Assembly: GCA_000824825.2 (NCBI GenBank)
Contig: LM655199.1
Location: 186,001 to 250,000 of the forward strand
Length of the DNA stretch: 64,000 nt
Direction of reading: 5' to 3'
From: Mesorhizobium sp. ORS 3324
Lineage (GTDB): Bacteria > Pseudomonadota > Alphaproteobacteria > Rhizobiales > Rhizobiaceae
Position numbers and translations under genes: made by a program. A model generated the notes under the pieces. The model saw nothing but the letters and a program-made list of their open reading frames with translations. It ran no database searches and was not told the origin of the DNA. Positions 32,719 through 41,722 of the stretch are shown here, one piece after another (positions within the stretch are counted from its first letter, which is position 1; each line of letters begins with the position of its first letter).

Positions 32719-34740
32719 TCAGGCCGGCTCAACTGTCCTTGGCCTCTGCAGCCTCGCCAGTTCGGCGAAGGGAATGTGGCAGCGAATGGTGTGGCCGGGC
32801 TGGGCCTCGACCAGCTCCGGCTCCTGCGTCTCGCAGATGGCGCCGATCTTGCGGGGGCAGCGCGTGTGGAAGACGCAGCCTTTCGGCGGATTGGCAGCGC
32901 TCGGGATTTCGCCGTCGAGGCGGATGCGCGAGCTTTCCGTCCGGTCGAGTTTCGGAACGGCCGACAGCAACGCTTCCGTGTAGGGGTGATGCGGGCCGGA
33001 AAACACCGCTTCCGACGGTCCGAACTCCATGATGCGACCGAGATAGAGCACCGCGATCTTGTCGGAGAGATAACGCACCACGCCGAGGTCGTGCGAGATG
33101 AAGATGTAGCTGACATCCTGCTTCGACTGCAGGTCGGCTAAGAGGTTGAGGATCGCCGCCTGCACCGACACGTCGAGCGCCGAGGTCGGCTCGTCGCAGA
33201 CGACGATGCGCGGCTCGCCGGCGAAGGCGCGCGCGATCGCCACGCGCTGTTTCAGCCCGCCGGAAAGCTGACGCGGCTTGACCGCGAGATGCCGGTCTGT
33301 GAGCCGAACCGAACGGACCAGTTCCTCGAGGCGTGTGTCCAGAGTCTTGCCGGTGAGCCCGCCCAGCCGCTTCAACGCGCGGCTGAGGATGTGCCGGATC
33401 GAATGCGAGCGGTTGAGCGCCGAATCCGGGTTCTGGAAGACGATCTGCACCGCCTTGACCTGGTCTTCCGAGCGGCTGGCAAGCCGCGGCGACAGCGCCT
33501 GGCCTTCGAGCTCGATGCTGCCGCCTTCGTCCGGCTGCACAAGGCCGAGCAGCAGCTTGGCGAACGTCGTCTTGCCGCTGCCGGATTCGCCGACCAGGCC
33601 GAGTGTCTCTCCGGGCCTCAGGCTGACAGAAACATCCTTCACGGCCCGAAGCGGCCGCCCATGGCTGGCGTAGGTCTTGTTCAGCCCTTCGACGCGCAGC
33701 ACCGGTGGCGCCTGCCTTGGCGCGGCGGTGGGAACCTCGGCGGGCGTGGCGCGCGGCAGCGACTGCGCCTTGTCGTGATGGTGGCAGCGCGACAGCCGGC
33801 CTTCACCAAGGTCGTAGAGCGGCGGCGGCTCTGTGCGGCAGCGCTCCGTCGCCAGCGCGCAGCGGTCGGCGAAGGCGCAGCCGATGATATTGGCGCCGAT
33901 GCCGGGCAGGAAGCCGGGGATGGTGTCGAGACGGCCCTGGTCCTTGCGCTGGCCGCCGCGCGGCAGGCAGCGCAGCAGCGCCACCGTGTAGGGATGGCGC
34001 GGATCGTTGAAGACGTCCTTGGTCGAGCCTTCCTCGACCAGCATGCCGGCATAGAGCACGCCGACCCGGTCGCACATTTTCGAGACGACCGCGAGGTTGT
34101 GGCTGATGAAGAGGATCGAGGCCGACAGCTCGCGCCGCAATTGCGCGACCAGGTCGAGCACTTCGGCTTCGACCGTCGCGTCGAGGCCGGTCGTCGGCTC
34201 GTCGAGGATCAGCATCGAGGGGTCGTTCGCGAGCGCCATGGCAATCGCCACGCGCTGCTGCATACCGCCGGAAAGCTGGTGCGGATAGCGCTGCATGACG
34301 CTGGCTGGATCCGAGATGCGCACAAGGTTCAGCATCGCGATCGCCTTATCGGCGGCGGCCTGTCCCGAGATGCCGGCAAGTTCGAAGATCTCTGTCAGCT
34401 GGCGGCCGATGCGCAGCGACGGGTTCAGCGCCTTGCCCGGATCCTGATAGACCATCGACACGCTTTCCGCGCGGGCGCGCCGCAGCGCCTCGGCGCCGAG
34501 CTTCATGACGTCCTGGCCGTCGAGCGCGATCGAGCCGCCGGTGATCGAACTGTTGCGTGGCAGATAGCGAACCACCGACAGCGCGACCGTGGATTTGCCG
34601 CAACCGGATTCGCCGACCAGCCCGTAGGCCTCGCCGCGGCCGATGGTGAGGCTGACATTGCGCAGCACTGCCCGGTTGCGGCCGGCGACGCGATAGGCGA
34701 CCGAGAGGTCTTTGAGTTCGAGAGCGTTCTTCTCAGTCAT
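32719..34740 (-). CDS. peptide/opine ABC importer, fused dual ATP-binding protein (DppD-DppF type)
   Basis: A 673-residue fusion of two oligopeptide-type ATPases. NBD1 has GESGCGKST (about 42-50), QLSGGMQQRVAIAMAL and MLILDEPTTGLD, then an oligo_HPY segment with the cysteine cluster CAFADRC...CRTEPP. NBD2 has GESGSGKTT, QLSGGLKQRVAIARA and IVVCDEPTSALD, and ends in its own oligo_HPY tail (GCVFHTRCPRKIGAICE). In most systems DppD and DppF are separate, but fusions are common in rhizobia. ATG 34740 (GGAG 6 nt upstream) overlaps the permease stop by 8 nt. Confidence 0.93.
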   Translation of the reverse strand: MTEKNALELKDLSVAYRVAGRNRAVLRNVSLTIGRGEAYGLVGESGCGKSTVALSVVRYLPRNSSITGGSIALDGQDVMKLGAEALRRARAESVSMVYQDPGKALNPSLRIGRQLTEIFELAGISGQAAADKAIAMLNLVRISDPASVMQRYPHQLSGGMQQRVAIAMALANDPSMLILDEPTTGLDATVEAEVLDLVAQLRRELSASILFISHNLAVVSKMCDRVGVLYAGMLVEEGSTKDVFNDPRHPYTVALLRCLPRGGQRKDQGRLDTIPGFLPGIGANIIGCAFADRCALATERCRTEPPPLYDLGEGRLSRCHHHDKAQSLPRATPAEVPTAAPRQAPPVLRVEGLNKTYASHGRPLRAVKDVSVSLRPGETLGLVGESGSGKTTFAKLLLGLVQPDEGGSIELEGQALSPRLASRSEDQVKAVQIVFQNPDSALNRSHSIRHILSRALKRLGGLTGKTLDTRLEELVRSVRLTDRHLAVKPRQLSGGLKQRVAIARAFAGEPRIVVCDEPTSALDVSVQAAILNLLADLQSKQDVSYIFISHDLGVVRYLSDKIAVLYLGRIMEFGPSEAVFSGPHHPYTEALLSAVPKLDRTESSRIRLDGEIPSAANPPKGCVFHTRCPRKIGAICETQEPELVEAQPGHTIRCHIPFAELARLQRPRTVEPA

Positions 34741-35608
34741 TGAACGCTCCATGGACGCCGTCCGCCAGCAGGTTGACGCCGATCACCAACGAGGCGATGG
34801 CGAGCGCATCGAACAGCACCGTCCACCAGAAGCCGCCGCCGATCATGCCGTAGTTGCTGGAGATCGAGAGCCCCCAGTCGGGGGAGGGCGGCTGGATGCC
34901 GAAGCCCATGAAGGAGAGTGTGGCGACGGCGAAGATGGCATAGCCGAGCCGCACCGTCGTCTCGACCAGGATCGGCGGGATGACGTTGGGCAGGATCTCG
35001 ACGAACATCGTATGCAGAGCGCCCTCGTGGCGAAGCTTCGCCGCCGCGACATAGTCGAGCTCGCGTTCGGCCAGCACCGCCGAGCGCACCGTACGCGCAA
35101 TGATCGGCGCGAAGCTGAGCCCAATGACGATGATGACGGTGATCTTCGAAGTGCCGAGCGCGACGATGGCGAGCAGCGCGATGATGACCACCGGGATCGC
35201 CATGAAGGCTTCGAGCACGCGGCTGACGATGTCGTCGACGATGCCGCGAAAATAACCGATCAGCAGGCCGAGCGCCGTGCCGGCAACGGTCGCGAGCAAG
35301 GTGGCTAAAGGCGCCACCGTCAGTATGTCGCGCGAGCCGACGATGACGCGCGAGAAGACGTCGCGGCCGAGCTGGTCGGTGCCGAACCAGTGCTCGGCCG
35401 ATGGCGGCATCAGCGCGTTGATGATGTCGTTTGCCAGCGGATCGTAAGGCACAAAGTGCTCACCGAACAGCGCACAGGCGATCCAGAACAAAAGAATGCC
35501 GAGACCGGTGAGGAACGTGCAGGACCTCAGGAGCGAATGCAGCACCTCGCCCCAGGGGCTGCGCGTATCCGGCGCTGGCATAGTCGCGGAAGTGTCTGTC
35601 GCGCTCAT
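34733..35608 (-). CDS. peptide/opine ABC importer permease (DppC type)
   Basis: A 291-residue inner-membrane permease: N-terminal OppC_N segment (TM near 30-50), PPSAEHWFGTDQLGRDVFSR, and five further spans. The ATPase-contact EAA-type loop is AAAKLRHEGALHTMFVEILP, with the FMGFGIQPPSPDWG motif before the last span. Starts within a 4-nt overlap of the upstream DppB-type gene and overlaps the ATPase gene, so translation is coupled. Confidence 0.92.
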   Translation of the reverse strand: MSATDTSATMPAPDTRSPWGEVLHSLLRSCTFLTGLGILLFWIACALFGEHFVPYDPLANDIINALMPPSAEHWFGTDQLGRDVFSRVIVGSRDILTVAPLATLLATVAGTALGLLIGYFRGIVDDIVSRVLEAFMAIPVVIIALLAIVALGTSKITVIIVIGLSFAPIIARTVRSAVLAERELDYVAAAKLRHEGALHTMFVEILPNVIPPILVETTVRLGYAIFAVATLSFMGFGIQPPSPDWGLSISSNYGMIGGGFWWTVLFDALAIASLVIGVNLLADGVHGAFND

Positions 35609-36573
35609 TGCTCTGCTCCCAGCCGGATGCGTGGATTGAGCACGGAATAGAGGAAGTCGGCGATCAATGTGGCCACCGCGTAGACGATGCCGATGGTGAG
35701 GATGCCGGCTTCGAGCATCGGGAAATCCTTGCCGCGCGCGGCGGTGAAGATCAGCGAGCCGATGCCCTGGTAGCGGAACAGCGTCTCGATGACGACCAGG
35801 CCGCCGATCAGGTAACCGGTCTGGGTGGCGATCACGGTGATGGTCGGCAGCAGCGCGTTGCGCAGCACATGCCGCCAGATCACCGTGCGCCAGGGCAGGC
35901 CTTTAAGCACCGCGGTGCGCGTATAGTCGGAATCGAGCGCCTCGATCATGCCGGAGCGCGCCATGCGGGCAATGTAGCCGTACAGCACCAAAAACAGCGG
36001 CAGCGAGGGCAGGATCAGGTAATAGAGCTGGGTGAAGAAGCCGGTGCCTTTCGGCCAGGCGGCGGCGATCGGCAGCCAGCGCAGCCAAACCCCGAAGATC
36101 AGGATCAGGATGATGCCGGTGACGAACTCCGGCAGCACCGTCACCGACAGGCCACCGAGGCTGATGATGCGGTCGAGCGGCCGGTTGAGGTTCAGCGCGG
36201 CAATGACGCCGCCGAGGATGCCGATCGGCACCACCAGCACGAAGGCGACGAGCGCCAGCTTCATCGAATGGCCGAGCGCGTCGATGACGAAGGGCGCGAC
36301 CGGCGCGCGGAAGATATAGGACGTGCCCATGTCGCCATGCAGGAAATTCCAGATCCAGGTGCCGTACTGGACGAGCAGCGGCCGGTCGACGCCGAGCGAA
36401 TGGTTGAGCGTATCGACGGCGCGCTGGTCGGCGAACGGCCCCAATATGGCGCGCCCGACATTGCCGGGCAGCACTTGGCCGCCCAGGAACACCATGACGC
36501 TGAGCAGGAACAGCGTGATGAGCGACAGGCCGAGACGCCGGACGAGGAAGGCGAGGATGGCGAATACTCCTAT
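35605..36573 (-). CDS. peptide/opine ABC importer permease (DppB type), start codon unusual
   Basis: A DppB/OppB permease of about 320 residues. The first membrane span (FLVRRLGLSLITLFLLSVMV) lies upstream of the first in-frame ATG (36495), which would delete most of it. In the full reading frame there is no ATG, GTG, TTG or CTG just downstream of the AGGAG at about 36566-36571; candidates are ATA at 36573 (IGVFAILAFLVRR...) or ATC at 36558. I give the ATA, which would read MGVF... if it were ATG. The rest is normal: GGQVLPGNVGRAILGP, LPEFVTGIILI, EALDSDYTRTAVLKGLPW (EAA loop). It might have a rare start, or carry a start-codon mutation or sequencing error. Confidence 0.75.
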   Translation of the reverse strand: MGVFAILAFLVRRLGLSLITLFLLSVMVFLGGQVLPGNVGRAILGPFADQRAVDTLNHSLGVDRPLLVQYGTWIWNFLHGDMGTSYIFRAPVAPFVIDALGHSMKLALVAFVLVVPIGILGGVIAALNLNRPLDRIISLGGLSVTVLPEFVTGIILILIFGVWLRWLPIAAAWPKGTGFFTQLYYLILPSLPLFLVLYGYIARMARSGMIEALDSDYTRTAVLKGLPWRTVIWRHVLRNALLPTITVIATQTGYLIGGLVVIETLFRYQGIGSLIFTAARGKDFPMLEAGILTIGIVYAVATLIADFLYSVLNPRIRLGAEQ

Positions 36574-36577
36574 TGGA

Positions 36578-36601
36578 GCCGGCTCCCCGTGGAGAGCCGG
36601 C
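36578..36601 (-). other. hairpin between binding protein and DppB-type permease
   Basis: An 8-bp stem (gccggctc 36578-36585 with gagccggc 36594-36601), 8-nt loop, and an overlapping 12-bp self-complementary ggagccggctcc (36575-36586). It probably limits read-through from the binding-protein gene or stabilises its 3' end. It closely abuts the doubtful permease start. Confidence 0.55.
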
Positions 36602-36629
36602 CGTCAGGGATAGACTTGTCCGCTCCTGA

Positions 36630-38294
36630 TCAGGCCTTCGAGGCCTTCTCGAGGAACAGCTGCGACATGGCGGTGGGCTGCACGCCCGCCACGCCTTTCG
36701 CCGTCGCCGTCAGGTAGTCATAGAAATAGCCGAAGATCACCGGCGTTTCCTCGAGCAGCAGCTTCTGGATCTTGCCGGCGGTGGCCTTCTGCGCCTCGAG
36801 GTCGAGGGCCGCGATGTAGCTCGTCGCCAGCTGGTCATAGTCCTTGTTCTTGAAGTGCGCGGCGTTCCAGGTGCCGTCACTCTTCAGCGGCGCTGCAAGA
36901 TAGACGTTCGGCACGCCGCGGTGGCCGTAGTCGGTGATGCCCATCACCGAATCCAGCCAGTTCGACTTGCCGAACACCGCATCGCCGTAATAGGCGCCCT
37001 GGTCGAGGATGTTGAGCTCGAGCTCGATGCCGATCTCCTTGACCCAGTTCTGGATGAGCTGCGCGTATTCCGGGATTTCCAGATAGCGTTCGGTGGTGAG
37101 CGTCACCTTGAAGCCCTTGCCGGCGCCGGCCGCTTCCATCAGCTGCTTGGCCTGCGCGATGTCCTGCTCGCGCTGCGGCACGCTTGCGTCGGTCGACGGA
37201 TAGACGCCCGCGAACGGGCTGTCGTTGCCTTCCTGGGCGCGGCCCTTCATCAGGCCGGCGACGAGCTTCTTGCGGTCGATGCTGAGCGCGATGGCGCGAC
37301 GCACGCGCGGGTCCTTGAACGGGTCGGAATCGCACCGCATGTGCAACTGCTGATGCGCCACCGACTTCAGGCTGATGATGTCGACATTCGGATCGTTGAG
37401 AAGGCCGACGCCAGCCAGCACCGGCATCTGGTTGATGATGTCGATCTGGCCGCCCTGCAAGGCAAGGATCTGGGCCTGCATGTCGGAGAAGAAGGTGAAC
37501 TCGGTGCGTTCCGGCAAAGCCTTCTCGCCCCAGTAATCGTCGTTGCGCACGAAGGAGGCGCCGACCTTGGCCGTATATTTTTCGAGCTTGAACGGACCGG
37601 TGCCGTCGAAGCTCTGCTCGTAGCCGCCCTTGTAGCTCGCCGGAATGATCACGGCGTTGTAGTTGTCGGACGACACCATGTAGGGGAAGTTGCCGTTCGG
37701 CGCGTCGAGATGGAATTCGACGGTATAGTCGTCGACCTTCTTGGTCGCGCCCTTCTGCAGGATGCCGTTGAACACCGACAGCGCATTGGACGAGTTGGCG
37801 GGGTCGGCAAGGCGGTCGATGCTGGCCACCACGTCGTCGGCCTTCATCTCGCCGCCGCTGTGGAATTTCACGCCCTTGCGCAGCTTGAAGGTCCAAACCG
37901 TGCCGTCGGCATTCGGCTTCCAGCTTTCCGCCAGCGCCGGTTTGAGCACCAGGTCCGGACCGTCGATGCAAAGGAACTCGGCGACCTGCTGCAGCACAAG
38001 CAGGCCGCCGGCGTCAGCGATGGTGACCGGGTCGATCGCTGCGGACGGCATGTTGCTGCCGACGCGGATAGTGGCGCCGGGCGCCCCTTGAGCGCGGGCA
38101 AGCGAGGGCGCGGCGCCGAAACCGGCGGCCATGCCGATGCGGCCGAGCAGCGGCAGCGACAGGCCGAGCAGGCTGCCGTGGCGCACGAAATCGCGGCGGC
38201 TGACGCGGCCGTCAATCAGGCCGTCGATGAGGTGGTTTTCGAGTGGCGTGCGGTTGCGCCGAATGAGATCGAGAATGCGATAGTCCTTGCTCAT
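36630..38294 (-). CDS. peptide/opine ABC importer substrate-binding protein (SBP family 5), Tat-type signal
   Basis: A 554-residue periplasmic binding protein (DppA/OppA family). The N-terminus has a twin-arginine-like motif SRRDFVRHG (about 32-40) followed by a hydrophobic stretch (LLGLSLPLLGRIGMAA) and cleavage near ARAQGAPGA, suggesting Tat export. The mature part has the family segments VGSNMPSAAIDPVTIADAGG, WTFKLRKGVKFHSGGEMKAD and RRAIALSIDRKKLVAGLMKG. ATG 38294 is used; the in-frame extension to 38429 has no RBS. It is the first gene of the transporter, and probably the promoter lies in the 288-nt gap upstream. Confidence 0.9.
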   Translation of the reverse strand: MSKDYRILDLIRRNRTPLENHLIDGLIDGRVSRRDFVRHGSLLGLSLPLLGRIGMAAGFGAAPSLARAQGAPGATIRVGSNMPSAAIDPVTIADAGGLLVLQQVAEFLCIDGPDLVLKPALAESWKPNADGTVWTFKLRKGVKFHSGGEMKADDVVASIDRLADPANSSNALSVFNGILQKGATKKVDDYTVEFHLDAPNGNFPYMVSSDNYNAVIIPASYKGGYEQSFDGTGPFKLEKYTAKVGASFVRNDDYWGEKALPERTEFTFFSDMQAQILALQGGQIDIINQMPVLAGVGLLNDPNVDIISLKSVAHQQLHMRCDSDPFKDPRVRRAIALSIDRKKLVAGLMKGRAQEGNDSPFAGVYPSTDASVPQREQDIAQAKQLMEAAGAGKGFKVTLTTERYLEIPEYAQLIQNWVKEIGIELELNILDQGAYYGDAVFGKSNWLDSVMGITDYGHRGVPNVYLAAPLKSDGTWNAAHFKNKDYDQLATSYIAALDLEAQKATAGKIQKLLLEETPVIFGYFYDYLTATAKGVAGVQPTAMSQLFLEKASKA

Positions 38295-38582
38295 GGGTCT
38301 AAGCCCTTTCCCCAGTTTTGTGATTGGCGAGTGCATTCCGGTCGACGAATACCGTGGAGTTCTCCGCTCCCGGCCATCGTCAAAAATTCCAGTCGATCGA
38401 ACTCTAGCAAGCGGTTTGGTCCGGTCCATCCGCCGCTCATGGCGGGAAGGTCAGATTTTCTTGACGCATGGCTTGCTCGGTCTTGCGGTCCCGATCGAAA
38501 TCGCGGCCGCTTCTTCTATTCGATACTGCCGTCTCCTTTCCTTTGACGTCTCCTGGTTCAGCGGCGGCCGGCGGTGGTCATC

Positions 38583-39686
38583 TCAGCCGATCTCGAAGAA
38601 GGGTTTGCCGAGCAGCTCCGGCACGACATCGACGCCGAGGCCGGGGCCGTCGGGAATGCCCATGCGGCTGCCCGTCACCGGCGGCGTGTTGGAGGCGGTG
38701 CGCACCGTCACCCATTCGTGGAAGGCGATGGCGTGCAGGCGGCGCTCTTCCGGCGTCGACAGCGACAGATGCGCCATGGCGGCTGTGTCGATCTCGGCGC
38801 CGCCGGTGTCCTCGACGGTGACCATGAAGCCGAGATCGACGGCGACGTCGCGGATCAGGCGGGTCTGGGTGACGCCGCCCAGCCGCGAGATCTTCAGCGT
38901 CAGACCGTCGGCGGCGCCCCGGCGATGAATTTCCAGCATCGCCTCCAGCGAGGTGACGGATTCGTCGAGCACCATCGGCTTGTCGAGCATGCGGCGCACC
39001 GACATGTTCTCTTCGATCGTCGTGCAGGGCTGCTCGAACGTGTAGTCGATGCCGCGCGTGGCGTCGGCGAACTGGCGCGCCTGGTAGGGCGTCCAGCCGG
39101 CATTGGCGTCGCAGAAGATCACCGTGCCCTTCGGCACGGCTGAGGCCACCGCGGCCACCCGCTCGATGTCGTCGCGCACAGGGCCGCCGACCTTGACCTG
39201 CAGCCGGCGGTAGCCTTCGGCGACGATGCGCTTGGCCAATGCCGCCATCTGATCGACCGTGCCGTGGGTGACGACCCGGTAGAGCTCCGCCGTCTCGCTC
39301 TCGCGCCCGCCGAGCATCGTCACCAGCGGCACGTCCGCCGCGCGGGCGGCGAGATCCCAACACGCCATATCAAGTGCGGCTTTGATATAAGGATGGCCCT
39401 TGAACACCGTGTCCATCAGCCGGACGATGCCGGCCAGTCCGCGCGGGTCGTGGCCGATGAGATGCGGCGCGATCTCCGGCACGCCCGCGCGCGTTCCCGC
39501 CGGAAACGCGGCTGAATAGAAATTGCCGAGCGGCGCCATCTCGCCCCAGCCGGTCACGCCGGTGTCGGAGGTGATGGCGACGATTACTGCGTCGAAGCAG
39601 TCGGCGACGCGCCCCTTCGACATGCGGTAGGGCCCGTCCACGAAGGGCTGCACGACGTGATAGGCTTTTATGCTTTTGATCTTCAT
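38583..39686 (-). CDS. enolase-superfamily enzyme resembling cis-3-hydroxy-L-proline dehydratase / betaine epimerase
   Basis: A 367-residue mandelate racemase/muconate-lactonizing-type enzyme that abstracts the alpha-proton of a carboxylate. Visible catalytic residues: Lys165 in RLQVKVGG, Mg ligands Asp193 (FCDANAGW), Glu219 (FEQPC) and Asp241 (VLDES), Lys265 (LKISRLGG), and Asp293 (VEDTGG). Paired lysines on both faces and the SRLGG/DTGG segments match the cis-3-hydroxyproline dehydratase and hydroxyproline-betaine epimerase branch. It follows the GntR gene by 14 nt and precedes the SBP gene by 288 nt. Proline-like or opine-like substrate is inference. Confidence 0.78.
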   Translation of the reverse strand: MKIKSIKAYHVVQPFVDGPYRMSKGRVADCFDAVIVAITSDTGVTGWGEMAPLGNFYSAAFPAGTRAGVPEIAPHLIGHDPRGLAGIVRLMDTVFKGHPYIKAALDMACWDLAARAADVPLVTMLGGRESETAELYRVVTHGTVDQMAALAKRIVAEGYRRLQVKVGGPVRDDIERVAAVASAVPKGTVIFCDANAGWTPYQARQFADATRGIDYTFEQPCTTIEENMSVRRMLDKPMVLDESVTSLEAMLEIHRRGAADGLTLKISRLGGVTQTRLIRDVAVDLGFMVTVEDTGGAEIDTAAMAHLSLSTPEERRLHAIAFHEWVTVRTASNTPPVTGSRMGIPDGPGLGVDVVPELLGKPFFEIG

Positions 39687-39700
39687 GTTGTTGCCCGTTG

Positions 39701-40405
39701 TCAGTGAGGTCGTTCAGCGCTCTTCGCAGCGCGCTCTTCGAGGCCGCGCGCGTAGGCGAGAAGTGCTTCGAAATCGTCGTCGATATGCTCGCGCGCACAG
39801 CGCTGGGCGGCGCGCATGTCCGCGCCCTTGAGCAGCGCCACATAGGTCTCGTGCAAATCCTCGGCCGGCACCGCCTCGTTGCGCGCCCGCTGATGCAGCG
39901 CGAAATACATCTGCAGCCGGCTGGTCAGCCGCTGCCAGGTTTCGACCAGCACCGAATTGTCGGCCCACTCGTAGATCAGTCCGTGCAGCTGCAGGGCCGC
40001 CTCGATCTGACGCGTGGTGTCGAGCGACCGCGTCGCCTGTTTCACCGCTTCGTGGCGGCGGTCGAGCTCGTCGAAGAAGCGCTGGTCGCGCTGCGGCCAG
40101 GTAAGCTCGATGGCAAAGTCGTCGAGCACCTTGTTGAGCGAGTAGGCGTCGACGATGTCCTTGGCGGTGACGTCGATAACGAAGGTTCCGGCATAGGGAA
40201 TGCTGGTGAGAATGCCTTCCTGCACCAGCTCTCGCATCGCCTCGCGCAGCGGCGCGCGGCTTACCCGCATCTGCTCGGAAATCCTGAGCTCGTTGAGCTT
40301 CTGCCCGGGCTCCAACTGGCCGGTCAGGATGGCGCGCCTCAGCAACGCAACGATCTCCGCCCTGCGCGTCGTATCCGCGATCGGACTGAAATCCAGCTTC
40401 CCCAT
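39701..40405 (-). CDS. GntR-family regulator (FadR/FCD type)
   Basis: A 234-residue regulator: winged HTH (about 10-70, LRRAILTGQLEPGQKLNELR, ISEQMRVSRAPLREAMREL) and a C-terminal all-helical FCD effector domain (about 85-215) with the metal-ligand pattern Asp...HGLIYEWADN...HETYVALLKG...AREHIDDDF. ATG 40405 has GGAG upstream. It is transcribed with the enolase-superfamily gene and has a palindromic operator 37 nt before its start. Confidence 0.9.
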   Translation of the reverse strand: MGKLDFSPIADTTRRAEIVALLRRAILTGQLEPGQKLNELRISEQMRVSRAPLREAMRELVQEGILTSIPYAGTFVIDVTAKDIVDAYSLNKVLDDFAIELTWPQRDQRFFDELDRRHEAVKQATRSLDTTRQIEAALQLHGLIYEWADNSVLVETWQRLTSRLQMYFALHQRARNEAVPAEDLHETYVALLKGADMRAAQRCAREHIDDDFEALLAYARGLEERAAKSAERPH

Positions 40406-40441
40406 GCGCCCGCTCCGGATGAACCGTCTGCTAGACAAGCA

Positions 40442-40455
40442 GATTGTCGACAATC
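40442..40455. promoter_or_regulatory. GntR-type operator palindrome
   Basis: gattgtcgacaatc is a perfect 14-bp palindrome with the TTGTCNNACAA-like form typical of FCD-type GntR sites. It lies upstream of the GntR gene and is a likely autoregulatory site. A related TTGTATACAA is at 59106-59115 near the other GntR gene. Confidence 0.55.
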
Positions 40456-40488
40456 CAACAAGAGGATTTTTCGGGGTTGGCCGCGCCC

Positions 40489-40528
40489 AAAGAAAACGGC
40501 GCCTTCGGCGTGACAGCCGAGGGCGCCG
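40489..40528 (-). terminator. intrinsic terminator of the second RND operon
   Basis: A 7-bp GC stem (40522-40528 with 40497-40503), with extra pairing in the loop, is followed on the reverse strand by TTTTCTTTG. It lies 24 nt after the adaptor stop. Confidence 0.85.
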
Positions 40529-40552
40529 TCGGACCGGGACTGATGGGGGTTA

Positions 40553-41707
40553 TCAGCTGGCCGGTTTCGGTTGCGGCAAGGGAGAAACCGGCATTCCGGG
40601 TCCGATCTTCTGCAGATTGCCGGTGATCACCTGATCGGTCTCGGAGATGCCTGAGGTGACCGAGATCAGGTCGCCGTCGGTCGGCCCGAGCGAGACCAGC
40701 TTCTGGTCGACCGTGTTGCCCTTGCCGAGGACATAGAGGTACTTGCCGAGCTGGCTGGAGCCCAGCGCCACCTGCGGCACCATCAGCGTGTTGGGCTGTT
40801 CCTTCACATGCAGCCGCACGCGTACATATTGGCCGGGCAGCAGCGTGAACTTGGCGTTGCCGATCGTGGCGCGCGCGGTGATCGTGCCGGTCGAATGGTC
40901 GATCGTGTTGTCGATGAAGGTGAGCTGGCCTTTCTGGCTGGGCTCGGTTTCACCAGGCAGCAACACGTCGACCGCGATCGGACCGGCAGCCTTCGCCTGC
41001 TCGATCTGCACCAGGTCGGTCTCGCTCGGATTGAAGGTGACGTAGATCGGGTCGAGCTGCACCAGCGTGTTGAGCACCGTGCCGGCGACGCTCACCAGGG
41101 TTCCGACCGACGCCTGGTTGCGGCCGATACGTCCCGGGAACGGCGCCTTGATCTCGGCATAGCCGAGATTGAGCTCGGCCGTCCGCAGCGCCGCCTTGTC
41201 GACCGCTAGCGCCGCCTCCGCCCCGCGTAAGGTGCTGGTGCGCTGGTCGAAGCTGTCCTTGGCGAGGTAGCCGTTCTTGGCGAGCTCGCTGCCCCGGCCG
41301 AGGTTCGAGCGCGCGTAGTCGAGCGTCGCGGTGTCGCGCTCGACTTGCGCCTTGGCCTGGTCGAGCGCGGCCTGGTAGTCCTGGGGCGCGATCTTGTAGA
41401 GCAGGTCGCCCTGCTTGACGTCGCTGCCGTCCGCCGCAGTCTGCTCCTCCAGATAGCCCGGCACGCGCGCCTGCAGCGTGATGCTGCGGATCGGCTCGAC
41501 GCGCGCGGCGTAGTCGAGATAGATCGGCAGCGTCTTCTTGACGACGTTCACCACCGGCACCGGCATGACGAAGGCCTTGGGCGCCGGAGCCGCCCCCGCC
41601 GTGCTGGCGTTGAGGCTCAGATTGCCCATGTCCAGCAAATGCACGCTCGCCACCGAGATCGCGCCCAGCGCGACGGCCGTTCCCAAAGCGATTTTCCATC
41701 TACGCAT
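40553..41707 (-). CDS. RND efflux periplasmic adaptor (AcrA/MexA type)
   Basis: A 384-residue membrane-fusion protein. The N-terminus has one hydrophobic anchor or signal segment (about 7-25, no lipobox). It continues with ARVEPIRSITLQARVPGYLE and SDVKQGDLLYKI (lipoyl domain), a coiled-coil hairpin (about 105-165), and LNLGYAEIKAPFPGRIGRN (second lipoyl half). The beta-barrel region has NAKFTLLPGQYVRVRLHV. It starts 15 nt after the RND pump gene. The pump comes first in this operon, unlike the operon at 16 kb. No outer-membrane factor is nearby. Confidence 0.93.
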   Translation of the reverse strand: MRRWKIALGTAVALGAISVASVHLLDMGNLSLNASTAGAAPAPKAFVMPVPVVNVVKKTLPIYLDYAARVEPIRSITLQARVPGYLEEQTAADGSDVKQGDLLYKIAPQDYQAALDQAKAQVERDTATLDYARSNLGRGSELAKNGYLAKDSFDQRTSTLRGAEAALAVDKAALRTAELNLGYAEIKAPFPGRIGRNQASVGTLVSVAGTVLNTLVQLDPIYVTFNPSETDLVQIEQAKAAGPIAVDVLLPGETEPSQKGQLTFIDNTIDHSTGTITARATIGNAKFTLLPGQYVRVRLHVKEQPNTLMVPQVALGSSQLGKYLYVLGKGNTVDQKLVSLGPTDGDLISVTSGISETDQVITGNLQKIGPGMPVSPLPQPKPAS

Positions 41708-41722
41708 GAAATCTCTCCAATC

